Assembly (NCBI GenBank): GCA_905235375.1
Contig: CAJOLH010000036.1
Coordinates: 1 to 38,875 of the forward strand
DNA length: 38,875 nt
DNA from: an uncultured Bacteroidales bacterium
GTDB lineage: Bacteria; Bacteroidota; Bacteroidia; Bacteroidales; UBA3663
Reading direction: 5' to 3'
A model generated the notes under the pieces. The model saw nothing but the letters and a program-made list of their open reading frames with translations, was not told the origin of the DNA and did no database searches. Positions 14,203 through 21,245 of this stretch are shown here, piece after piece. A program made the position numbers and the translations under genes. Position 1 is the first letter of the stretch, and the number at the start of each line of letters is the position of its first letter.

Positions 14203-15642
14203 TCAATGGACATAATCCTTCGAGGCATCAACGATAACCAATACCTGGTCATAGCCCGGGCCATAGGGCGCATCGGGAGCAAAATGCTGGCATCTGCTAT
14301 CGTCAAACTCTCCGATGAAGCTGAATTCGCCCGTCGAAGGGCTGTACCACCATGCCTTCTTCCGACTGCCTGAGATGCGGCTCAAATCAATATCGAGTGC
14401 GCCACCCACGTATGTATAGGCAACGATATAATCCTTGCCACGACTGGCTACCGGACGCTCGTAGCGCTTGCCGTAGTCACCCACAAGGACGCTCTGGTCA
14501 GCCACGCGATCAAAATAGGGAAGCATGAGCATCAGCCGCTTGACATACTGCATCTGCAGGAAACCGGGGTCATAGACAGCCTCGTACCAAGGTGTGGTGC
14601 AACCGTAAGCCTGACCATCGCCAGGCTGATAGAACTGCATCAGGGCATTGTTGCCGTAGGTATGTCCGCAACTGCCTGCCAGCACACTCCACCATGCATA
14701 GCGCCGACAATCCTGCGCCTGCCACTGCGGCTGGGTAGTGTCGTGCAAGCCCTGCGGGATACGTTCGTAGGAAGGTTCGGCATCGAGAATGGGCTTGAGA
14801 GGCTGGAGCTGGTGGGCAGCCTCGACGTAGCGCCAGTTGTCTTCCTCAGTCTCTGCAGTGTTGGACGTGTCGCCATCGCCGCGCCGCTGACCATAGCGGC
14901 GATGTCCCGACTGGAACATATTGAAGTCGAGCCACTCGGCATCGTTCCACCATGTCGCCGAACTGGTGCGACCAAAAGGATGATAGGTAACAAGGTGATT
15001 CCTGTCGTACTGACGAATGGTGTTGGCCAAAGCCTCCCAGACTTCGGGCTTCACGTCGCCGCGCTGGTCGCCGCCAATGATCCAGACGACGTTGGGACGA
15101 TTGCCATAACGCTCGGCAAGGAACTTCCCGTAGGCCTTTGCCTGCTGGACATCCATCAGTCCGGCTTTGACAAGTCCGCCCCAAATGCAGACCATGCCGA
15201 TGTATATGCCACGCTGCTCGGCCTGATCGAAGATGTAGTCGAAGTGATCCCAATAGGTGTAGGCATTCTGAAGCGTGCGCTGTGCCTTCGTGTCGAAGGG
15301 CGTGAAGTCGAACATATCGCCCTTCTTGTTGGGAATCATCGATGGCTGTCCATAGACATTGTAGGCAGGCACGCCATTGACCGTCTGCACCTGCACCACG
15401 TTATACCCTGCGTTGGCGCACTGCGTCAGATAGAAACCGACCTGTGCGCGATTAAGCTTTTCGGGCATCAGCCAGCCCGTTTCGCCCTGCCAGAAGAATG
15501 GCGTGCCATCGGCATGCTGGAGATAGAGATGATTCTCGCTGACCTGCAGACGGCCATGAGTCCAGGGTTTCTCGTAGGGAGCCGCTGCAAAGCTTACGAC
15601 ACTTGCGCAAAGAAGGAGGAGTGACAAAAGGGTTCGTTTCAT
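14203..15642 (-). CDS. DUF4038 glycoside hydrolase, GH140 (apiosidase) type
   Basis: The protein has 479 residues with a signal peptide (MKRTLLSLLLLCASVVSFA). A TIM-barrel DUF4038 domain carries WQGETGWLM (51-59), IIGGDQRGD with Asp192, and PILDAEPSYE with Glu289, the probable catalytic pair. The last 90 residues form the beta-sandwich typical after DUF4038 (SRKKAWWYSPSTGEFSFIG). GH140 enzymes cleave D-apiose linkages in the pectin rhamnogalacturonan-II (RG-II). It probably acts in the periplasm. The neighbouring GH95 gene fits RG-II side-chain breakdown, because a GH140 and a GH95 enzyme also sit close together in the RG-II locus of Bacteroides thetaiotaomicron. Family is well supported, exact substrate is inferred. 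Confidence 0.88.
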   Translation of the reverse strand: MKRTLLSLLLLCASVVSFAAAPYEKPWTHGRLQVSENHLYLQHADGTPFFWQGETGWLMPEKLNRAQVGFYLTQCANAGYNVVQVQTVNGVPAYNVYGQPSMIPNKKGDMFDFTPFDTKAQRTLQNAYTYWDHFDYIFDQAEQRGIYIGMVCIWGGLVKAGLMDVQQAKAYGKFLAERYGNRPNVVWIIGGDQRGDVKPEVWEALANTIRQYDRNHLVTYHPFGRTSSATWWNDAEWLDFNMFQSGHRRYGQRRGDGDTSNTAETEEDNWRYVEAAHQLQPLKPILDAEPSYERIPQGLHDTTQPQWQAQDCRRYAWWSVLAGSCGHTYGNNALMQFYQPGDGQAYGCTTPWYEAVYDPGFLQMQYVKRLMLMLPYFDRVADQSVLVGDYGKRYERPVASRGKDYIVAYTYVGGALDIDLSRISGSRKKAWWYSPSTGEFSFIGEFDDSRCQHFAPDAPYGPGYDQVLVIVDASKDYVH

Positions 15643-15692
15643 GAGTGTTTGAGGATTAGTGAAGATAGATGGGCTAAATTTCTATGAAGTCC

Positions 15693-15737
15693 ATAGTGAA
15701 TATAGTGGCTATATTAACTATAGGGACTATAACAAGT
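15693..15737. repeat. Five degenerate 9-bp direct repeats between two glycosidase genes
   Basis: Units ATAGTGAAT, ATAGTGGCT, ATATTAACT, ATAGGGACT and ATAACAAGT follow each other without gaps. They lie just after the GH95 stop on the minus strand and upstream of the GH140-type gene. No promoter or gene is recognised inside. Confidence 0.65.
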
Positions 15738-15739
15738 AA

Positions 15740-18097
15740 TTATTTCAAAAGATAGGTTTGTCCCGCCTTCGTCTGCCGCCTGATGGTCTTCTTGAGACCC
15801 GGACCTGCAATCTGCAGCAACCCACCGAGACGGGAAGTGACTTCGAGGCGCGAGACCTTGCCGTCCTTCCACTCCATGTCGATGACGAAGCCGCCACGGG
15901 CAACGAGTCCTGAGATGCGTCCTTCGTCCTTCCAATAGTCGGGAAGAGCGGGTAGCAGCTGGATGACAGAGTCCTGGCTCTGCATCAGCATCTCGGCAAT
16001 GCCTGCCGTGCATCCGAAATTGCCATCGATCTGGAAAGGAGGATGAGCATCGAAGAGGTTGGCGTAGGTGCCGCCTCCCAACTTGGGTTCGTACGACACA
16101 TCACGTTCGTGCGTCAGGCTCAACTGGTTCTCAATGAGTTTGTATGCGTGATTGCCATCGAGCAGACGAGCCCACAGACAGACGCGCCAGCCCATGGCCC
16201 AACCTGTCGAGATGTCGCCACGATGTTCGAGGCTGACCTGCGCTGCCTTGGCGAGTTCGGGCGTATTGCGTGCCGAAATGCGATTGCTGGGGAAGAGCCC
16301 GTAGAGATGGCTCACATGACGATGGTCATCGGAGGGATTGTCCCAATCCTCGATCCATTCCTGAAGCTGTCCCCACGAACCGATCTGCATAGGAGCAAGT
16401 TCCTTGACACGCGCCTCGTAGTGTTCGGCCGTGGCAATATCGCCCAACAAACGTGCTGCCTGAGCCACTTCGTCCCACAGATCGCCGATGAGCTGGCTGT
16501 CCATGGTGCAACCCGCCACCGTCGTAGCATCGTGTCCCTGGGGGCCATTTTCGGGCGAATTGGTGGGACAAACCACGAGATAATGATGGCGGCGTTCATA
16601 GACCATCGTTTCGTCGAAGAAACTGGCGGCACCCTTCATCACGGGATACCACTCGCGCAGGAAATCGAGGTCGAGCGTATAGAGATAATGCTGCCAAAGG
16701 TGGGTGCAAAGCCAAGCGCCGCCCGACATCCACATGCCCGAAGGAGCATTATCAACGGCACCGGTGATGCGCCAGAGGTCGGTGTTGTGGTGCAGCACCC
16801 ACGCCGTGGTGTCGCGCACTCCATACATCACCCGTGCCGCATCGCGTCCCGTCTGGCTCACTTCGCGAATCAGGCGGAAGAGGGGCTCGTTGAGTTCGGA
16901 AAGATTGCAGACCTCCGAGGGCCAGTAGTTCATCTCCAAGTTGATGTTGCAGGTGTATTTGCTGTCCCACGAGGGAAGCATCTTGTCGTTCCAGATGCCT
17001 TGCAGGTTGGCGGGCTGTCCACCGGGCTGCGAAGAGGAAATGAGGAGGTAGCGTCCGAAGCGATAGTACATCGCCACAAGCTGCTTGTCGTGCGTCTGAC
17101 TAAAATTGCGCAGACGTTCGACTGTGGTTCGTTCGGCATATTGGTCGTCACCAAGCCATAGCGTATTGCGATTGGCCATGGTCTGATAAGCCTCGATATG
17201 CCTGGCACGTGCCGTGGCATAGTCCTTCTGCAGTGCGAGCTGCATCTGATTAGCCGAACGGGCGCGCTCGTCGCCCTTGATCGAACGATAGTTCTGGAAA
17301 GCGGTGGCAATGGAAACGTATATGGTGGCTTCGTCAGCACCATCGACGGTGATGATGCCATTGCGGATGGTTTGACTACCCCCACATTGCTTCACCACAG
17401 CACGACCGAAATAACGCAGACGACTGCCCAGTTTCTCATGGCCGCCTGTCATGCCATGGAGGGTGATGCCCTCGGGCGCATCGTTCAGGCGGCTATCCTG
17501 CTGCGGCGTGGTCATGGTGGCCGTGAAACTGAGCTGGCCGGGACGTGATGCAGTCAGATGGAGGATGACCACACTGTCGGCAAACGAAGCGAAACACTCG
17601 CGACGATAGTGCACATCGTTGACATCGTATTCGACTACTGCCAAAGCGCTGTCAAGGTCGAGCGAACGACGATAATTGGAATAGTCGAGCTGACCACTGA
17701 AATTGACAATCAGGTCACCGAAAGGCTGATAGGGCATACCTTGATTTGTAGGCGACTTGACGTAGCGCGTGCAAAGGTCCTGCGCCTCGCGATAACGTCC
17801 TTCGAACACCATCTGGCGTATCCTTGGTATCCACTTGGCTGCCTCGGGATTGTAGTTGTTGTTGGGATTGCCGGCCCAAATGGTCTCCTCGTTGAGCTGC
17901 AGATGCTCCTGCAAAGGATTGCCGAACATCATGGCTCCCAAACGGCCATCGCCGAGGGGAAGAGCTTCAGTCCAAAGTGAGGCAGGGCGGTCGTACCACA
18001 TCAGATTATGGTTCTGGAGCGGCAGACGTTGCGCCTCGCCTGCTGCGGCGAGGGTGAGCAAGGATAAGGTTAGAAAGAGGGGGGATAGGTTCTTCAT
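15740..18097 (-). CDS. GH95 family glycosidase (alpha-L-fucosidase/alpha-L-galactosidase)
   Basis: The protein has 785 residues from ATG at 18097, with a signal peptide (MKNLSPLFLTLSLLTLAAAG) and the normal GH95 length. The N-terminal beta domain (LWTEALPLGDGRLGAMMFGN) is followed by an alpha/alpha barrel. The catalytic residues known for the family are visible: Asn384 and Asn386 in NINLEMNYWPSE, Glu580 in LQEWIEDWD and Asp691 in FQIDGNFG. The enzyme inverts alpha-L-fucosides or alpha-L-galactosides. Next to a GH140-type gene, an L-galactosidase acting on rhamnogalacturonan-II is a fair guess, but sequence alone does not settle the sugar. The longer frame to 18184 is Arg/Pro-rich repeat DNA and was not used. 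The gene has a GC-rich 37-bp repeat pair upstream. Confidence 0.94.
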   Translation of the reverse strand: MKNLSPLFLTLSLLTLAAAGEAQRLPLQNHNLMWYDRPASLWTEALPLGDGRLGAMMFGNPLQEHLQLNEETIWAGNPNNNYNPEAAKWIPRIRQMVFEGRYREAQDLCTRYVKSPTNQGMPYQPFGDLIVNFSGQLDYSNYRRSLDLDSALAVVEYDVNDVHYRRECFASFADSVVILHLTASRPGQLSFTATMTTPQQDSRLNDAPEGITLHGMTGGHEKLGSRLRYFGRAVVKQCGGSQTIRNGIITVDGADEATIYVSIATAFQNYRSIKGDERARSANQMQLALQKDYATARARHIEAYQTMANRNTLWLGDDQYAERTTVERLRNFSQTHDKQLVAMYYRFGRYLLISSSQPGGQPANLQGIWNDKMLPSWDSKYTCNINLEMNYWPSEVCNLSELNEPLFRLIREVSQTGRDAARVMYGVRDTTAWVLHHNTDLWRITGAVDNAPSGMWMSGGAWLCTHLWQHYLYTLDLDFLREWYPVMKGAASFFDETMVYERRHHYLVVCPTNSPENGPQGHDATTVAGCTMDSQLIGDLWDEVAQAARLLGDIATAEHYEARVKELAPMQIGSWGQLQEWIEDWDNPSDDHRHVSHLYGLFPSNRISARNTPELAKAAQVSLEHRGDISTGWAMGWRVCLWARLLDGNHAYKLIENQLSLTHERDVSYEPKLGGGTYANLFDAHPPFQIDGNFGCTAGIAEMLMQSQDSVIQLLPALPDYWKDEGRISGLVARGGFVIDMEWKDGKVSRLEVTSRLGGLLQIAGPGLKKTIRRQTKAGQTYLLK

Positions 18098-18142
18098 GTG
18101 GGGGAGGTTAGGGTTAGAAGGGTTCGAGGTGGCTAGGGGGTT

Positions 18143-18226
18143 GCGATGGCATCGCAACAGACGGGACGGGAGACGGAGGGGCAAGGGGGGCGATGGCTTC
18201 GCAACGGACGGGACGGGAGACGGAGG
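18143..18226. repeat. 37-bp direct repeat pair, GC-rich, with internal palindrome
   Basis: Two near-identical copies (18143-18179 and 18190-18226; two mismatches) are offset by 47 bp. The first overlaps the palindrome TTGCGATGGCATCGCAA (18142-18157 region), and both end in ACGGGACGGGAGACGGAGG. They lie in the 146-bp gap between the phosphatase stop and the GH95 start, so in the GH95 leader or promoter. No gene is seen in the gap. Confidence 0.85.
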
Positions 18227-18243
18227 AGGTTAGGAGAGGGAGC

Positions 18244-18897
18244 TCATTTCTTCGTAGTGAAGCCGCCGAAACTGCCGGTGGCGTCGTAGAAGACTTCTGC
18301 CTCGCGTTCGAGCGTGATGTTGCCATGGGTGATGTCGAGCGTCGTGAGACAGCAATTGAAATAGGGACAATTCCAGAAATCGCGAATCTCCTTCTTGCCT
18401 GCGGCGCAAACAATGCCGCGAATCAAGGCACCATGAGCCACGACAAGGACGTTTTCCACGCCTTGCTGTTCGAGGGGGATGATTTCGTCGCGAAGAAATG
18501 CTCCTGCCCTATTGACAAGGTCGTAGAACGATTCAGCGCCTTCGGCGGGATGATAGTCCTCAGGATGATGCAACAGGTTATACATCGGGTTCTGCGAATC
18601 GCCAGCCGCCTCGTCGATATTGTGTCCCTCACAGGGGCCGAAGCCAAACTCAATGATGCGCGGGTCGGTCTGTATCATCTCCTTCTCAGGTCGGCCATCG
18701 AGAATGATCTGCGCCGTCTCGACAGCACGGATGAGCGGAGAGCAATAGACACGATCGTAAGAGACGATGGGCCAGTTGCGAGCCGTGATGCGCGCCAGTT
18801 CGCGCCCAAATTCATTGAGCGGGATGTCGATGTGTCCCTGGAACCGATGCGCCTTGTTCCAGTCGGTCTGTCCGTGACGGAAAAGATAGAGTTTCAC
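18244..18897 (-). CDS. Histidine phosphatase (phosphoglycerate mutase-like) family protein
   Basis: The protein has 217 residues, cytoplasmic with no signal peptide. The phospho-acceptor motif is RHG at residues 7-9 (LFRHGQTDWN), with the second Arg in SPLIRAVETA and the second His in VVAHGALIRG. This is the family of cofactor-dependent phosphoglycerate mutases and small-molecule phosphatases such as CobC and GpmB. The substrate cannot be told. A 27-bp-arm palindrome ends 14 bp upstream of its start. Confidence 0.9.
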   Translation of the reverse strand: MKLYLFRHGQTDWNKAHRFQGHIDIPLNEFGRELARITARNWPIVSYDRVYCSPLIRAVETAQIILDGRPEKEMIQTDPRIIEFGFGPCEGHNIDEAAGDSQNPMYNLLHHPEDYHPAEGAESFYDLVNRAGAFLRDEIIPLEQQGVENVLVVAHGALIRGIVCAAGKKEIRDFWNCPYFNCCLTTLDITHGNITLEREAEVFYDATGSFGGFTTKK

Positions 18898-18911
18898 ATT
18901 TATTATTTTTT

Positions 18912-19050
18912 ATCACGAATTTGCGAATTATAGAATTATTATTGGGGAATGAAGCGGTCCAAAGCGGTCTGAACCTATTCTTGAATTATTTAATAAATTT
19001 AATTCTATAATTCGCTAATTCGTGATGAAAGAAAAATTATAATTCGTGAT
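18912..19050. repeat. Long palindrome, copy 2 of a dispersed inverted-repeat element, plus a half-site
   Basis: Arms at 18912-18938 and 19000-19026 match over 27 bp with one mismatch and enclose 61 bp. The outer end ATCACGAATT is the same as in the copy at 8593-8671. A further half-site (AATTCGTGAT) at 19041-19050 lies inside the last codons of murF, where it encodes the terminal residues HHEL. In both copies the arm nearest the next gene is followed on the minus strand by As and then the start codon within 11-14 bp. Confidence 0.9.
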
Positions 19051-20404
19051 GATTGAAAAAATTCCTGATGGCTTCGGCAGCCTTTTCGAGCTGCATGGAG
19101 CGACTACCCTTCACGAGGATAGTTCCACCCATATTGCCAAGGGTTGCACCATCGTCGATGAGGTCCTGCACATTGTTGAAGCAACGCACATTCATGGGAT
19201 GCTGCTTGGCATAGGTCAAGCCCCAGGTCTTGAATGCCTTGCAGAACTCCTCGCCCACGAGCACAATCATGTCGAGCTCGATGCCAGAGGTAAAGAGGTA
19301 ATTGAGGACAACGCCATGCTCCTTCTGCGACTCGTCGCCCAATTCGCGCATATCGCCGAGGATGACGCTCTTATGAGGCGCCGTGTTCTTCTTGAATGAC
19401 GACAAGGCGGCGTACATTGATGTTGCATTGGCATTGTAGGCATCCATGATGAGCTGGTTGCCATAGCCGAGATCGACGAGCTGGCTGCGCATATTCTGAG
19501 GCTCGTAGCTCTCGATGGCCTTGCCGACCTCGTCGATGGACACGCCGAAGAAACGTCCGACGGTGGCGGCAGCAAGACAATTGATGGCATTGTAGCTGCC
19601 AATGAGATGCGTATGCACAACGATAGGATCGGGAGCTTCGGTGTCGTAGATGCTGAGTGTAAGATAAGGCGAACAATCGTCCACCGTACCAGGCAGATAG
19701 GGGCGGCACTGCACACCGTAGGCAATCGCCTTGTTCAGCAGGTCGCGGTTGAACGAATCGATGAAGACCATGCCGCCATCGGCAGCTACACTCTTGTAGA
19801 GTTCGGTCTTGGCAGCAATGACACCTTCGAGCGAACCGAAGCCCAGCAGATGTGCCTTGCCGACATTGGTGATGAGTCCGTAGTCGGGATGAACGATGGC
19901 GCAAAGCTCTGCGATGTCCATCGGATGATTGGCCCCCATCTCTATGATTGCAAGCTCATGCTCGGGCTTCACCTTGAGAAGGGTCAACGGCACACCGATC
20001 TGATTGTTCAGATTACCCTCGGTAGCCAGTACGTTGAACCTACGGCTGAGCACCGTGCGTGTCAGTTCCTTGGTGGTGGTCTTGCCATTGGTGCCCGTGA
20101 TGCCTATCACCTTGACAGGGGGTTGCCACTTGCGGAACTGCTCGCGATGGTAGGCTGCCAACTGCTGAAGCGCAGTGAGCACATCGGGAACGAGGAAAGT
20201 TCCCTCCTTACTGCGGCTCACATCGTCAATCACGGCGAGCGAAGCTCCCTTCTGGAGCACTTCATCCACATAGGCATTGCCATCGAAACGCTCACCTTTC
20301 AGCGCAAAGAAGATCTGCCCTGGCTCAACCTTGCGACTGTCGGTGGTGATGCTGGGATGGGCGAGGTAAGCCTCGTATAATTGCTGAATCAGACTGTTTT
20401 CCAT
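19037..20404 (-). CDS. murF: UDP-N-acetylmuramoyl-tripeptide--D-alanyl-D-alanine ligase
   Basis: The protein has 455 residues. The N-terminal substrate-binding part (DSRKVEPGQIFFALKGERFD) is followed by the ATP-binding P-loop GTNGKTTT (104-111) and the central Mur ligase motifs (EMGANHPMDIAELC, and the DAYNANATSM segment typical of MurF). It adds D-Ala-D-Ala to the UDP-MurNAc-tripeptide in the cytoplasm, the last soluble step of peptidoglycan precursor synthesis. Its ATG shares one base with the TGA of the upstream NlpC/P60 gene, so translation is probably coupled. The last four codons lie in a half-site of the dispersed palindrome. Confidence 0.95.
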   Translation of the reverse strand: MENSLIQQLYEAYLAHPSITTDSRKVEPGQIFFALKGERFDGNAYVDEVLQKGASLAVIDDVSRSKEGTFLVPDVLTALQQLAAYHREQFRKWQPPVKVIGITGTNGKTTTKELTRTVLSRRFNVLATEGNLNNQIGVPLTLLKVKPEHELAIIEMGANHPMDIAELCAIVHPDYGLITNVGKAHLLGFGSLEGVIAAKTELYKSVAADGGMVFIDSFNRDLLNKAIAYGVQCRPYLPGTVDDCSPYLTLSIYDTEAPDPIVVHTHLIGSYNAINCLAAATVGRFFGVSIDEVGKAIESYEPQNMRSQLVDLGYGNQLIMDAYNANATSMYAALSSFKKNTAPHKSVILGDMRELGDESQKEHGVVLNYLFTSGIELDMIVLVGEEFCKAFKTWGLTYAKQHPMNVRCFNNVQDLIDDGATLGNMGGTILVKGSRSMQLEKAAEAIRNFFNHHEL

Positions 20405-21225
20405 CAGAAATAACGCTTAATGCATACCAATGAATGTGACATCTCCTTGCGCTGGATATTCCAGATGCCCTCGGGACGCAGCTCATCGTAGTGGAGGAAG
20501 CCGCTCACGTGCAATACACGTCCATTGTCAACCACCAGACCCACATGCGAGATCCTGTTGGTGCCGATCTCCATTGTAAAGAATGCCAGGTCGCCAGCCT
20601 CGCGCTCGTCGAAAGTGACTTCCTTGCCCTTCATTGCCTGCTGCGAAGCATTGCGCGGCATATCGATGCCGATAAAACGGAACAGCGTCTGGATGAAGCC
20701 CGAACAATCGACACCACCTGCCGACACACCGCCCCAGAGATAGGGGGTGTTAAGCAGCATCTGCGCCTGCTGAATCACGTACTTGGTCAGAGCCTTGCGC
20801 GACATCGAGCTGGCATGGACAGGCTGCACATAGCTCATCGACGGCACATCGAAACGGACGCCATGCATACGGAAGGTGATACCCGTCTCGTCAAGGTCGA
20901 AGATGCGGCTTCCCCACGACAGATGGGCTGAACCCGACTGGCCATTTTCGGTGCGCTGCACAGGATTGAAGGGCAGTCGAAGCAATGGAGCCTCGGGGGT
21001 GAGGTCGAGGAAACGGCGATACTCAATCTGATCGATCAGCGTGGCCGTTTTCCAGTCGATCCAGCCCTCGTAGTTGTCGCAGTCGCGCAGGATGCGGAAC
21101 CAGCGCGGGATTTCCTCAAGAATCTGGAAAGTATCGCCGAAGATGAGCTGATTGGTCATCTCTGACTGTTCTGCTGCCGAAGCACGCATAGGGATATAAG
21201 GTTGGAGACAAATACCGTATTTCAT
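20404..21225 (-). CDS. NlpC/P60 family cysteine peptidase (YkfC-like)
   Basis: The protein has 273 residues. SH3-like domains cover about residues 1-135 and the C40 peptidase domain the rest, with Cys174 in GGVDCSGF, His227 in SHVGLVV and His239 in VLHVSG as the catalytic triad. The family cuts gamma-D-glutamyl bonds in peptidoglycan peptides. No signal peptide or lipobox is present, so it may act in the cytoplasm on recycled muropeptides, like YkfC; this is inferred. The stop overlaps the murF start by one base, which ties recycling to precursor synthesis. Confidence 0.9.
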   Translation of the reverse strand: MKYGICLQPYIPMRASAAEQSEMTNQLIFGDTFQILEEIPRWFRILRDCDNYEGWIDWKTATLIDQIEYRRFLDLTPEAPLLRLPFNPVQRTENGQSGSAHLSWGSRIFDLDETGITFRMHGVRFDVPSMSYVQPVHASSMSRKALTKYVIQQAQMLLNTPYLWGGVSAGGVDCSGFIQTLFRFIGIDMPRNASQQAMKGKEVTFDEREAGDLAFFTMEIGTNRISHVGLVVDNGRVLHVSGFLHYDELRPEGIWNIQRKEMSHSLVCIKRYF

Positions 21226-21245
21226 ATATATTAAGTTATTTCAAA

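Noticed and set aside
18912..19026. Invertible promoter flanked by inverted repeats
   Set aside because: The 61-bp spacer has no TAnnTTTG box on either strand and no invertase gene is nearby.
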